From the NCBI RefSeq assembly GCF_003050905.1, contig NZ_QAOT01000018.1: a stretch of 64,000 bases of DNA; one strand, 5' to 3'. The notes under the pieces were generated by a model. The model did no database searches and was not told the DNA's origin. It saw only the letters and a program-made list of their open reading frames with translations. Shown one piece after another: positions 15,754 to 26,692 of the stretch (position 1 is the first letter of the stretch; every line of letters starts with the position of its first letter). A program made the translations under genes and the position numbers. This stretch comes from Cereibacter_A azotoformans. Lineage in GTDB: Bacteria > Pseudomonadota > Alphaproteobacteria > Rhodobacterales > Rhodobacteraceae.

Positions 15754-17625
15754 TCAGGCCCCATGAAAATGGTCGTGGATGGTCTGGGCAAGGGTCTCCG
15801 AGATGCCCTCGACCGCGCAGAGATCGGGCAGCCCGGCCCGAGAAACCGCCTTGGCCGAGCCGAAATGCGCCAGCAGCGCGCGTTTCCGCGCCGCGCCCAC
15901 GCCGGGGATCTCGTCGAGCGGTGTCGCGCTGACCGCCTTGGCCCGCTTGGCCCGGTGGGCGCCGATCGCCCAACGGTGCGCCTCGTCGCGCAGGCGCTGG
16001 ACGAAATACAGGACCGGATCGTTCATCCGCAACGCGAAGGGCGGCTCGCCGGGGCGGTGGAACTCTTCCTTGCCGGCGTCGCGGTCGATGCCCTTGGCCA
16101 CGCCGATGAAGGGGATGTCATCCACGCCCAGCTCCTGCAGGATCTCCTGCACGGCCGAGACCTGCCCCGCGCCGCCGTCGATCAGCAGAAGGTCGGGCCA
16201 GGCGTCGGACTTGCGATCGGGGTCTTCCTTCAGCAGGCGTTCGAACCGGCGGGTCAGCACCTCCTTCATCATGCCGAAGTCGTCGCCCTGCGCGCCGGCC
16301 GCGCCGCGGATGTTGAACTTGCGATACTGGCTTTTGAGGAAGCCCTCGGGTCCGGCCACGATCATGCCGCCGACGGCGTGGGTGCCCTGGATGTGCGAGT
16401 TGTCATAGACCTCGATCCGGCACGGCGGGGCATCGAGATCGAAGGCCTCGGCCAGCCCCGCCAGCAGCTTGTTCTGCGTGGCGCTCTCGGCCATGCGTCG
16501 CGCGAGGCTTTCGCGCGCGTTGCGGGCGGCATTCTCGACCAGTTCGGCCTTCTCGCCCCGCTGCGGCACGCCCAGCGTCACCTTGCGCCCGGCGCGCTGC
16601 GACAGAAGCTGCGCCACCAGGTCGGGGTTGTCCACCGGATGCGACAGCAGGATCATCCGCGGCGGCTCCTTGTCGTCGTAGAACTGCGCGAGGAAGGCCT
16701 CGAGGATCTCGGGCTCTTCCGCCCCCGCGCCGGTGCGGGGGTAGAAGTCGCGGTTGCCCCAGCTCTGGTTGGCGCGGATGAAGAAGACCTGAACGCAGGC
16801 CAGCCCGCCCTCCAGATGAACGGCGATCACGTCGGCCTCGGCCACGCCCCGCGGGTTGATCCCCTGCGAGGACTGCACCTGGGTCAGCGCCTTGATCCGG
16901 TCGCGCAGCGCCGCCGCCCGCTCGAACTCCATCGCCTCGGAGGCCGCGCGCATCTGTTCGGCGAGGTTGGCCTGCACCTTCGTCGTCCGCCCCTGCAGAA
17001 ACCGTTCGGCGTCGCCGATCATTCCGGCATAGTCCTCGGGCGTGATCCGGCCCACGCAGGGCGCAGAGCAGCGCTTGATCTGGTAGAGCAGGCAGGGCCG
17101 CGTGCGGCTGTCGAAGGTCGCGTCCGAGCAGGTGCGCAGCAGGAACACCCGCTGAAGCTGGTTCAATGTCCGGTTGACGGCCCCGGCGCTTGCGAACGGG
17201 CCGAAGTAGCTGCCCTTCTCGGACTTCTTGCCCCGGTGCTTCTTCAGCATCGGAAAGGCATGGTCCTTGGCGATCAGGATGTTCGGAAAGCTCTTGTCGT
17301 CGCGCAACAGCACGTTGTAGCGCGGCTTGAGCTGCTTGATGAGGTTCTGCTCGAGGAGGAGCGCCTCGGTCTCCGTCCTCGTTGTGAGGAACATCATGCT
17401 CGCGGTCTCGCGGATCATCCGGGCGATCCGGCCCGAATGCCCTGACGGACGGGCATAGTTCGACACTCTCGCCCGAAGGTTGCGGGCCTTGCCCACATAG
17501 AGCACCTGGCTCTGCGCATCGAGCATCCGGTAGACGCCGGGCGAACCGTCCAGCGTCCGCAGGTAGCCGTGGATCACCGCATGTCCGGTCGGCACGGTGC
17601 GGCCTTCCGTATCGTCATCCTGCAC
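15754..17625 (-). CDS. uvrC: UvrABC system protein C
   Basis: Dual-incision endonuclease of nucleotide excision repair. 623 residues. An N-terminal GIY-YIG nuclease starts SPGVYRMLDAQSQVLYVGKA (about 28-47). Cys-rich linker Cys residues follow (TCSDATFDSRTRPCLLYQIK, then CSAPCVGRI), a UVR domain (EAMEFERAAALRDRIKAL, about 232-249), an RNase H-like second nuclease (YDNSHIQGTHAVGGMIV with LLIDGGAGQ) and tandem helix-hairpin-helix motifs (IPGVGAARKRALLAHFG, about 577-593). All family domains are present. It starts after a 270-base AT-rich gap. Confidence 0.96.
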   Translation of the reverse strand: MQDDDTEGRTVPTGHAVIHGYLRTLDGSPGVYRMLDAQSQVLYVGKARNLRARVSNYARPSGHSGRIARMIRETASMMFLTTRTETEALLLEQNLIKQLKPRYNVLLRDDKSFPNILIAKDHAFPMLKKHRGKKSEKGSYFGPFASAGAVNRTLNQLQRVFLLRTCSDATFDSRTRPCLLYQIKRCSAPCVGRITPEDYAGMIGDAERFLQGRTTKVQANLAEQMRAASEAMEFERAAALRDRIKALTQVQSSQGINPRGVAEADVIAVHLEGGLACVQVFFIRANQSWGNRDFYPRTGAGAEEPEILEAFLAQFYDDKEPPRMILLSHPVDNPDLVAQLLSQRAGRKVTLGVPQRGEKAELVENAARNARESLARRMAESATQNKLLAGLAEAFDLDAPPCRIEVYDNSHIQGTHAVGGMIVAGPEGFLKSQYRKFNIRGAAGAQGDDFGMMKEVLTRRFERLLKEDPDRKSDAWPDLLLIDGGAGQVSAVQEILQELGVDDIPFIGVAKGIDRDAGKEEFHRPGEPPFALRMNDPVLYFVQRLRDEAHRWAIGAHRAKRAKAVSATPLDEIPGVGAARKRALLAHFGSAKAVSRAGLPDLCAVEGISETLAQTIHDHFHGA

Positions 17626-17899
17626 GTCCGACTCCGTCCTTGTAACGCGTTCACGATTCCTGCCGACCGCTGCAACGATAGCGACCCGGCCACAAGAGAA
17701 AAGCTGTCCACCGTTTCTGTGGATAAGTCTGAGGGAAACCTACGCGGAGCGCGTATTTTCCCTTGTCTCATGGCAGTTTCGTCCATTTGCGCAAAAATTG
17801 TGCGGTATCTCAAGACTCTGATACAACGCGATAATTTTTATCTCGTCATTCCAAAGTCATGAAAGCTCAAGGATTTTCACATGCTCGATACATGAAAAT
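17626..17899. promoter_or_regulatory. AT-rich intergenic region upstream of uvrC with a consensus DnaA box
   Basis: No gene was found. The stretch is far richer in A and T than its neighbours, especially 17755-17899. TGTGGATAA at 17718-17726 is a perfect match to the DnaA box TTATCCACA on the minus strand. Related GTGGACAA (17907-17914) and TGTCCACC (17705-17712) lie nearby. It must contain the uvrC promoter. An extended SOS box of the alphaproteobacterial type (GTTC-N7-GTTC) was sought and not found. Confidence 0.45.
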
Positions 17900-18703
17900 T
17901 CATAAAGTGGACAACTTCCAAGAGAGCGCCTGGTCACCCGGGCCGCAAGCCTCCTTCGGACCGAGGTGTTGACCGGCATCAATGCAGATCATCTGGCCTG
18001 TCACGGCAGGGGCATCGATGAGAAATCCAAGCGCCGCGGTAATATCCGACGGATTCGCCCCCCGCCCGAGAACGGTGCCCGCGCGCTCGGCCGCGAAGTC
18101 CGCGGCGGTCTGGTGGGCGCCCTGAAGCGTGGGCCCCGGGCCGATGCCGTTGACCCGAACACGGGGCGCCAGCTCCTGCGCGGCAAGGCGGGTGAGCGTC
18201 CAGAGCCCGACCTTCGCTAGCGTGTAGGTTGCGAAGTCGGGCGTCGGATGCAGCACGCGCTGGTCGATCATGTTGACAACCAGAGCCCGCGAAAGAGGCT
18301 CATCTTGAGAATCCCTCACCGGATCGGGGGCCTGCGCCGCAAATTGCTGGATCAGCACGAAGGGCGCCCGCAGGTTCGACTCCATGTGCCGGTCCCAGCT
18401 CTCGCGGGTGGCGCCCTCGATCGTGTCGCGCTCGAAGATCGAGGCGTTGTTGATCAGCAGGTCGAGCGGCCCGCCCAGCGCCTCGGCCGCCCGCGGAACG
18501 AGGCTGGCCGTCTGGGCCTCGACCAGAAGATCGGCCTGCAGGCAGGCCCCCCGTCGGCCCTGCGCCCGGATCTCGCGCACGACCTCTTCCGCCTCGTCGG
18601 CCGATCCCGAGTAATGCACCGCAACATCATGGCCGCGCGCCGCGAGCCAGAGTGCCATCTCGCGCCCGAGCCGTCGGGCGGCGCCCGTCACCAGCGCCCG
18701 CAT
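17900..18703 (-). CDS. SDR reductase, FolM/pteridine-reductase-like
   Basis: 267-residue short-chain dehydrogenase. The cofactor loop reads TGAARRLG, the TGxxxRxG variant that marks pteridine reductases and FolM rather than ordinary SDRs. NNASIF (about 91) and YTLAK (about 166-170) supply the remaining catalytic elements. GQMICIDAGQHL near the end also fits FolM. Such enzymes reduce dihydromonapterin or dihydrofolate with NADPH; the substrate is not proven here. The start (18703) overlaps the stop of the upstream Cys-rich peptide (TGATG). The C terminus is extended by about 20 residues beyond the usual end. Confidence 0.78.
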   Translation of the reverse strand: MRALVTGAARRLGREMALWLAARGHDVAVHYSGSADEAEEVVREIRAQGRRGACLQADLLVEAQTASLVPRAAEALGGPLDLLINNASIFERDTIEGATRESWDRHMESNLRAPFVLIQQFAAQAPDPVRDSQDEPLSRALVVNMIDQRVLHPTPDFATYTLAKVGLWTLTRLAAQELAPRVRVNGIGPGPTLQGAHQTAADFAAERAGTVLGRGANPSDITAALGFLIDAPAVTGQMICIDAGQHLGPKEACGPGDQALSWKLSTL

Positions 18704-18885
18704 CAGCCCCGGCCCTTCCGGCAGGAACACTCCGCCTTGCCCAGGATGTAGCGCCCGCAATGGCCGCAGATCGTGGGCGGCGCGACACGGGCGCTCCTCC
18801 GGCCGATCCGGGGAAAGCGGAAGCGGCCGATCAGCGCGACGGCCGCCATCCCGATCAGGAAGAGGGTGACGATCTTGACCAGCAT
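18703..18885 (-). CDS. Small membrane-anchored Cys-rich (zinc-ribbon-like) protein
   Basis: 60 residues: an N-terminal transmembrane helix (VKIVTLFLIGMAAVALIG), a basic linker, then CGHCGRYILGKAECSC, four Cys in two C-x-C or C-x2-C pairs that suggest zinc binding. No family name is assigned. It is translationally coupled to both neighbours: its start overlaps the S49 protease stop and its stop overlaps the FolM-like start. That argues it is a real gene despite its size. Confidence 0.7.
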   Translation of the reverse strand: MLVKIVTLFLIGMAAVALIGRFRFPRIGRRSARVAPPTICGHCGRYILGKAECSCRKGRG

Positions 18886-19682
18886 CAGAGACCGTATCGC
18901 GCCCAGAGGCTTCGGTCCTCGATCTCGGACAGGACATGCCCGAAGAGGTTCATCCCCAGCCGCTGCAGCAGCGGTCGCCGCTGGCCATAGGGCACGAGCC
19001 GCACCTTCTCGCCGTAAATCTCCTGCATCTTGGGCACGAGATGGGCCACGCCATCGGCCAGACCCAGCCGCACCGCCTCCTGGCCCGTCCAGATGTCGGC
19101 GTTGAAGAGATCCGCCGACTCGTCAAGCCGAGCCCCGCGGTTGCGCTTCACATGGTCGATGAAGGCGCGGTGAATCGGCTCCTGCAGGGCCTTCAGCCGC
19201 TCGATATCCTCGGACTTTTCGGGCAGGAACGGATCGGCCAGCGACTTGGAGCGCCCCGCCGTGTGCACGCGCCGCTCGATCCCGTTCCGCGTCATGAAGT
19301 CGTGGAAGCCGAAGCTGGCGAAGATCACCCCGATCGAGCCGACGATCGAGCTTTCGTCCACCCAGATGTCGTCGCCCGCACAGGCCAGCCAGTAGCCGCC
19401 CGAGGCCGCCACATCCTCGACAAAGGCATGAACGCGCACCTCATGCTCTTCGGCCAGTCGGCGGATGCGGGCGGCAATGAGGCTCGACTGCACCGGCGAG
19501 CCGCCGGGCGAGTTGATGACCAGCGCCACGCCTGCCGGCTTGCCCCGCCGGAAGGCCTTCTCGATCAAGGAGGCAAGGCCCTGATCGGACAGGCCGCCGC
19601 GCGCGCCGGTCGCAATCACGCCCTGAAGCCGGATCACCGGGACAACCGGGTCCTTCCTGATGAACGGTATATACTGTTTCAT
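18885..19682 (-). CDS. S49 family serine protease (SppA/SohB-like)
   Basis: 265 residues, single-domain member of the signal-peptide-peptidase A family. The ClpP-like fold carries the nucleophile Ser in VAASGGYWLACAGD (about 96-109) and the general-base Lys in SKSLADPF (about 153-160). LVINSPGGSP (about 55-64) is the other hallmark. No N-terminal transmembrane helix is evident, so it may be cytosolic or peripheral. It is first in a three-gene operon with the Cys-rich peptide and the FolM-like reductase, and is divergent from the LysR regulator. Confidence 0.88.
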   Translation of the reverse strand: MKQYIPFIRKDPVVPVIRLQGVIATGARGGLSDQGLASLIEKAFRRGKPAGVALVINSPGGSPVQSSLIAARIRRLAEEHEVRVHAFVEDVAASGGYWLACAGDDIWVDESSIVGSIGVIFASFGFHDFMTRNGIERRVHTAGRSKSLADPFLPEKSEDIERLKALQEPIHRAFIDHVKRNRGARLDESADLFNADIWTGQEAVRLGLADGVAHLVPKMQEIYGEKVRLVPYGQRRPLLQRLGMNLFGHVLSEIEDRSLWARYGL

Positions 19683-19802
19683 CCGCCCGATGTAGGCCGA
19701 GGCCCGGCGCGGAACAAGAAGAGAGCCGCCGCACTTCCGGCAAAACTTGCCGGCGGATCGGCCGGACGGCGATCCGAGGAGCGAGGCCGGGGGGAAGAGC
19801 GC

Positions 19803-20687
19803 GTGATCGACAAGCTGGAGATGTTCATCGCCCTCGCGCGTGAGCGGCACTTCGGGCGCGCGGCCGAGGCCTGCCGGGTCACGCAGCCCACGCTGTCCTC
19901 GGCGATCCGTCAGCTCGAGGACCAGCTGGGGGTGCAACTGGTCTTTCGCGGCTCGCGCTTTCAGGGCCTGACGCCCGAAGGGGCGCGGGTGCTGGACTGG
20001 GCGCGCCGGATCGTGGGGGACGTGCGGGCCTTGCGCGACGAGATGCGCGCGGTGCGGTCGGGCCTGTCGGGCAACCTGCGGATCGGCGTGATCCCGACCG
20101 CCGTGCCGATGGTCGCCGACCTCACCGCGCCCTTCCTCGAGCGCCATCCCGGAGTGCATGTCCGCATCCTGTCGCGCACCTCGTCCGAGATCCTTTCGGG
20201 GATCGAGAGCCTCGAGTTCGATGCGGGCATCACCTATCTCGACAATGAGCCGCTCGGCCGGGTCACGCAGATCCCGCTCTATGCCGAGAGCTACCGCCTC
20301 GTCTGCACCCCCGACTTCCCGCTGCCTCCGGGCGACAGCATCGGCTGGGACGATGTCGCGCGCCTGCCGCTCTGCCTGCTGACCGCCGACATGCAGAACC
20401 GGCGCATCGTGAACCAGCATCTCGCGGGCCCCGGCGCTCCGGCCACACCGTCGGTCGAGTCGAACTCGCCCCTCGCGCTGATCTCTCATGTGATGACCGG
20501 CCGCTGGGCCAGCATCCTTCCGAAACAGCTGGCCGACCTCTTCGCCGCCGACGGGCGGCTGCGGGCCACGCCCATCGCGCAGCCCGAGGTCGAGCATCAG
20601 GTCGGCCTCATCGCGCCCCACCGCGAGCCGCACACACCGATCCTGGCCGCGCTGATCGACGCCGCCCGCCGACTGGCCGGGGATTGA
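19803..20687 (+). CDS. LysR-family regulator of the formate dehydrogenase operon
   Basis: 294 residues. An N-terminal winged helix-turn-helix (HFGRAAEACRVTQPTLSSAIRQLE, cited here as two parts: HFGRAAEACRVT about 17-28 and QPTLSSAIRQLE about 29-40) is followed by a periplasmic-binding-like effector domain (from about 90). It starts with GTG at 19803 after GGGGGGAAG. It sits 92 bases upstream of fdsG in the same direction, and the gap carries two nested inverted repeats. By analogy with fds loci elsewhere it probably senses formate or a related metabolite; the effector is not visible in the sequence. Confidence 0.88.
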   Translation: MIDKLEMFIALARERHFGRAAEACRVTQPTLSSAIRQLEDQLGVQLVFRGSRFQGLTPEGARVLDWARRIVGDVRALRDEMRAVRSGLSGNLRIGVIPTAVPMVADLTAPFLERHPGVHVRILSRTSSEILSGIESLEFDAGITYLDNEPLGRVTQIPLYAESYRLVCTPDFPLPPGDSIGWDDVARLPLCLLTADMQNRRIVNQHLAGPGAPATPSVESNSPLALISHVMTGRWASILPKQLADLFAADGRLRATPIAQPEVEHQVGLIAPHREPHTPILAALIDAARRLAGD

Positions 20688-20736
20688 TAGACGGCATCAA
20701 TGGATCCACGGATCCTTGATATTGATGTGTCTATCA
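20685..20736. promoter_or_regulatory. Nested inverted repeats upstream of fdsG, candidate LysR operator
   Basis: The outer pair is perfect: TGATAGAC (20685-20692) and GTCTATCA (20729-20736). Inside it is a near-perfect palindrome, ATCAATGGATCC-AC-GGATCCTTGAT (20696-20720), one base short on one arm. The outer arm includes the stop codon of the LysR gene. The arrangement fits a recognition plus activation site for the LysR protein controlling fdsGBACD. Confidence 0.6.
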
Positions 20737-20779
20737 GGCTGCGTATTTTTGTCGCTCATCCAGGGAGGGGAGGGGCCGC

Positions 20780-21249
20780 ATGCGTCTGGCCGAAGCGGAG
20801 TTTTGCGCGCGCGTCGATGAAATTCTCGATGCGCACGAGGGGTTGGAGGGTCCGCTCCTGCCGATCCTCCATGCCGTGCAGGAGGCGTTCGGCCATGTCC
20901 CGCTCGAATCGCTGCCCCGGATTGCCGAGCGGCTGAACCTCTCGCGCGCGGAAGTGCATGGGGTGATGAGCTTCTATCACGATTTTCGCACCCGTCCGCA
21001 CGGCCGGCATGTCCTCAAGCTGTGCCGGGCCGAGGCGTGTCAGTCCATGGGCGCCGACCGGCTGGCCGAGGCGACGCAGACGCGGCTGGGCATCGGCTGG
21101 CACCAGACGACGGCCGACGGCGGCGTGACGCTCGAGCCCGTCTTCTGCCTCGGCCTCTGCGCCTGCGCACCGGCCGCGCTGGTCGATGGGCGCGTCGTGG
21201 GACGGGTGGATGATGCCCGGCTCGACCGGATCCTCGAGGAGGTGCGGGC

Positions 21250-21253
<4 letters not shown>
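20780..21253 (+). CDS. fdsG: NAD-dependent formate dehydrogenase, gamma subunit FdsG
   Basis: 157 residues, NuoE-like [2Fe-2S] subunit of the soluble molybdenum formate dehydrogenase. Cluster Cys are in CRAEAC (about 83-88) and CLGLC (about 123-127). The conserved helical part includes HGVMSFYHDFRT (about 60-71). Electrons pass from the alpha subunit through these clusters to the FMN on FdsB. The start follows GGGAGGGGAGGGG. The stop overlaps the fdsB start (ATGA). Confidence 0.93.
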
Positions 21254-22775
<1,522 letters not shown>

Positions 22776-22779
<4 letters not shown>

Positions 22780-25658
22780 AAGACTTCATCCTTCCCGACG
22801 ACCGTGACTTCGGCACACCCGCCTCGCGCGCGACCGAGACCGTGACGCTCGAGATCGACGGCTTTCCGGTGACGGTGCCTGCGGGCACCTCGGTGATGCG
22901 GGCCGCGGCCGAGGCGGGCATCTCGGTGCCGAAGCTCTGCGCGACCGACAGCCTCGACGCCTTCGGCTCCTGCCGGCTGTGTCTCGTCGAGATCGAGGGC
23001 CGCGCGGGCACGCCCGCCTCCTGCACCACGCCCGTCACGCCGGGCATGAAGGTGCGCACCCAGACCCCCAAGCTGAAGCAGCTCCGCCGCGGCGTGATGG
23101 AGCTTTACATCTCCGACCATCCGCTCGACTGCCTGACCTGCGCCGCCAACGGCGATTGCGAGTTGCAGGACATGGCGGGCGCGGTGGGTCTGCGCGACGT
23201 GCGCTACGAGGCGGTGGAAAACCACTTCACCCCGCGCAACGCCGGCGGCGACCTGAACCCGCAGTGGATGGCCAAGGACGAGTCGAACCCCTATTTCACC
23301 TACGACCCGTCGAAATGCATCGTCTGCTCGCGCTGCGTGCGGGCCTGCGAGGAGGTGCAGGGCACCTTCGCGCTGACGATCGAGGGCCGCGGCTTCGACA
23401 GCCGCGTGTCGGCCGGCATGGCGAGCGACAGTTTCCTCACCTCCGACTGCGTGAGCTGCGGCGCCTGCGTGCAGGCCTGCCCGACCGCCACCCTGCAGGA
23501 GAAGTCGGTGATCGAGATCGGCACGCCCGAGCGCGCGGTCGTGACCACCTGCGCCTATTGCGGTGTCGGCTGCTCGTTCAAGGCCGAGATGCGGGGGGAC
23601 GAGCTGGTTCGGATGGTCCCCTACAAGGGCGGCAAGGCCAACCACGGCCACTCCTGCGTCAAGGGCCGTTTCGCCTACGGCTATGCGGCGCACAAGGACC
23701 GGATCCTGAAGCCGATGGTGCGCGAGTCGATCCACGACCCGTGGCAGGAGGTGAGCTGGGACGAGGCCTTGGGCTTTGCCGCGCGTCGCCTGACCGCGAT
23801 CCAGCAGAAGCACGGCCGCCAGTCGGTCGGCGTCATCACCTCGTCGCGCTGCACGAACGAGGAGACCTACCTCGTCCAGAAGCTGACCCGTGCGGTCTTC
23901 CGCAACAACAACACCGACACCTGCGCCCGCGTCTGCCATTCGCCCACCGGCTACGGGCTTGGCCAGACCTTCGGCACCTCGGCCGGCACGCAGGACTTCG
24001 ATTCCGTCGAGGCCTCGGATGTGGTGATGGTGATCGGGGCAAACCCGACCGACGGCCACCCGGTCTTCGCAAGCCGACTGAAGAAGCGGCTGCGTCAGGG
24101 CGCAAAGCTGATCGTCATCGACCCGCGGCGCATTGATCTCGTCAGGAGCCCGCATGCCGCCGCGGCCCATCACCTCGCGCTGAGACCGGGCACCAACGTG
24201 GCCGTGGTCACGGCGCTCGCCCATGTGATCGTGACCGAGGGGCTGGCGGATGACACATTCATCCGCGAACGCTGCGACTGGGACGAGTTCCAGGATTTTG
24301 CCGAGTTCGCCGCCGATCCCCGCCATTCGCCCGAAGCGGTCGAGGCGCTGACGGGCGTGCCCGCGGCCGAGCTGCGCGCCGCCGCCCGCCTCTATGCCAC
24401 CGGCGGCAACGCCGCGATCTACTACGGGCTGGGCGTGACCGAGCACAGCCAGGGCTCGACCACCGTCATCGGCATCGCGAACCTTGCCATGCTCACCGGC
24501 AACATCGGGCGGCCGGGCGTGGGCGTCAACCCGCTCCGCGGGCAGAACAACGTGCAGGGCTCCTGCGACATGGGCTCGTTCCCGCACGAACTGCCGGGCT
24601 ACCGCCATGTGAAGAGCGACGCCGCGCGCGAGGTGTTCGAGCGGCTCTGGGGCGTCGAGATCGACCCCGAGCCGGGCCTGCGCATCCCCAACATGCTCGA
24701 TGCCGCGGTCGAGGGCACCTTCAAGGGTCTCTATTGCCAGGGCGAGGACATCCTGCAATCGGACCCCGACACCCGCCATGTCGCGGCGGGCCTTGCGGCG
24801 ATGGAATGCGTGATCGTCCATGACCTCTTCCTGAACGAGACCGCCAACTACGCCCATGTCTTCCTGCCGGGTTCGTCCTTCCTGGAAAAGGACGGCACCT
24901 TCACCAACGCCGAGCGGCGCATCAACCGCGTGCGCAAGGTCATGGCGCCGAAGAACGGCTTCGCCGACTGGGAAGTGACGCAGATGCTGGCCAACGCGCT
25001 CGGCGCGGGCTGGGGCTACACGCACCCGAGCCAGATCATGGACGAGATCGCGGCCACCACGCCCTCCTTCGCCGGGGTCTCCTACGAGCGGCTGGAAGAG
25101 GCGGGCTCGATCCAGTGGCCCTGCGACGAAGAGCACCCGCTGGGCACGCCTCTCATGCATGTCGAAGGTTTCGTGCGCGGGCGCGGACGGTTCATCCGCA
25201 CCGAATATGTGGCGACGGATGAACGGACCGGCCCGCGTTTCCCGCTGCTGCTGACCACGGGGCGGATCCTCTCGCAATACAACGTGGGGGCCCAGACGCG
25301 GCGGACGGCGAACAGCATCTGGCACCCCGAGGACGTGCTGGAGATCCATCCCCACGACGCCGAGGTGCGGGGGGTCAAGGACGAGGACTGGGTGCGGCTT
25401 GCCTCGCGCGCGGGCGAGACGACGCTGCGCGCGAAACTCACCGATCGGGTCTCTCCGGGCGTGGTCTATACGACCTTCCACCACCCCGCGACGCAGGCCA
25501 ACGTCATCACGACCGACTTTTCGGACTGGGCGACCAACTGCCCCGAATACAAGGTGACGGCGGTGCAGGTCTCGCCCTCGAACGGTCCCTCGGACTGGCA
25601 GGAGGATTACCGCCTGCAGTCCGAACTGGCCCGCCGCATCCTGCCGGCGGCCGAATGA
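22776..25658 (+). CDS. fdsA: NAD-dependent formate dehydrogenase, catalytic alpha subunit FdsA
   Basis: 960 residues, close to other FdsA proteins. In order: NuoG-like N-terminal [2Fe-2S] domain (CRLCLVEIEG), a His-Cys-type cluster segment (HPLDCLTCAANGDCELQ), two ferredoxin 4Fe-4S motifs (CIVCSRCVRACEE and CVSCGACVQACPT), the CAYCGVGCSF cluster near the catalytic domain, then the bis-MGD oxidoreductase domain. The molybdenum ligand is Cys in TCARVCHSPTGYG (about 386), not selenocysteine. The C-terminal molydopterin dinucleotide-binding domain is complete. The enzyme oxidises formate to CO2 in the cytoplasm. It starts by ATGA overlap. Confidence 0.96.
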
Positions 25659-26470
25659 CCGCGACGCGCCAGATCCTGCCGCGGCTCGCCCTTTCGCCGG
25701 GGCGGGCCGAGCCGGGCGCCCGCTGCCTGCCCGAAGAGGTGGCGGTCGCGCTCAGCTTCAACGGCACGACGCAGGCGGTGATGATGGCCAGCCCCGCCGA
25801 CCTTGAGGACTTCGCCACAGGCTTCGCACTGACCGAAGGTTTCGCTCGGCCGGAGGAGATCGAGAGCCTCACCCCGGTCGAGACGCCGCGGGGGATCGAC
25901 CTGCAGATCTGGCTCACGGCCGAGGCCGAGGCGCGCCTCGCCGCGCGCCGCCGCCGGATGGCGGGCCCGGTCGGCTGTGGCCTCTGCGGCATCGACAGCC
26001 TCGAAGAGGCGCTGCGACCGCCGCCCCCGGTGGCGAGCTCTGTCCGCCTCGGCGCGCGGGATTGCCTGTCCGCCGTGGGCGGGCTTGTCGATCACCAGCC
26101 GCTCCATGACGCGACGCGCGCGGTTCACGCGGCGGGGTTCTGGATGTCCGGACAAGGGCTGGTCGCCGTGCGCGAGGACGTGGGCCGGCACAATGCGCTC
26201 GACAAGCTGGCCGGGGCGCTGCTTCGGCAGGGCGTCGCCGCCGGGCGCGGAGCCGTCGTCCTGACGTCCCGGGTGTCGATCGACATGGTGCAGAAATGCG
26301 CCCGCCTCGGGGCGCCGGTTCTGATCGCCGTCTCGGCCCCGACGGCGCACGCGGTGCGGATGGCCGAGGACGCCGGCCTCACTCTCGTGGCCATGGCCCG
26401 CGGCGACCGCTGCGAGGTCTTCACCCATCCCCAGCGCATCACCCCCGACGAGGCCGCCCATGTCGCCTGA
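25655..26470 (+). CDS. fdsC: Formate dehydrogenase accessory sulfurtransferase FdhD (FdsC)
   Basis: 271 residues. FdhD-family chaperones bind bis-MGD and pass sulfur from a cysteine desulfurase to the cofactor before insertion into FdsA. The swivelling Cys pair is CGLCG (about 108-112). AREDVGRHNALDKLAG-type sequence (VREDVGRHNALDKL, about 171-184) and LTSRVSIDMVQKCA are family hallmarks. Overlaps fdsA by ATGA. In fds operons this gene is called fdsC. Confidence 0.93.
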   Translation: MTATRQILPRLALSPGRAEPGARCLPEEVAVALSFNGTTQAVMMASPADLEDFATGFALTEGFARPEEIESLTPVETPRGIDLQIWLTAEAEARLAARRRRMAGPVGCGLCGIDSLEEALRPPPPVASSVRLGARDCLSAVGGLVDHQPLHDATRAVHAAGFWMSGQGLVAVREDVGRHNALDKLAGALLRQGVAAGRGAVVLTSRVSIDMVQKCARLGAPVLIAVSAPTAHAVRMAEDAGLTLVAMARGDRCEVFTHPQRITPDEAAHVA

Positions 26471-26681
26471 CAAGCTGATCTACATGGCGAACCAGATCGC
26501 CACCTTCTTCGCGTCCCGGCCGCGCGCGGAAGCCGTCGCAGGCACCGCGGCCCACATCAACGATTTCTGGGAGCCGCGGATGCGCCGGCAATTGCTGGCG
26601 CTGATCGACGAGGGGCGGGCTGGCCTGCATCCCCTGGTGCTCGAGGCCGCGCAGGAGATCCGGCGACCGGCGGAAGTCTGA
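26460..26681 (+). CDS. fdsD: Formate dehydrogenase delta subunit FdsD
   Basis: 73 residues, the small helical FdsD protein that accompanies fds operons and is needed for assembly or stability of the heterotrimer. Recognised by MANQIATFF near the start and NDFWEPRMRRQL (about 34-45). It overlaps fdsC by 11 bases and ends the operon, converging with a small membrane protein 11 bases away. Confidence 0.9.
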   Translation: MSPDKLIYMANQIATFFASRPRAEAVAGTAAHINDFWEPRMRRQLLALIDEGRAGLHPLVLEAAQEIRRPAEV

Positions 26682-26692
26682 CACCGGGCGCC

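Noticed and set aside
15130..17445. 771-codon plus-strand frame opposite uvrC and pgsA
   Set aside because: Composition is His/Arg/Gly-rich, as expected from antisense reading, and uvrC is unambiguous on the other strand.
17640..17680. GTTCACGATTCCTGC as an alphaproteobacterial SOS box for uvrC
   Set aside because: Only one GTTC half is present; the second half at the required spacing reads CTGC.
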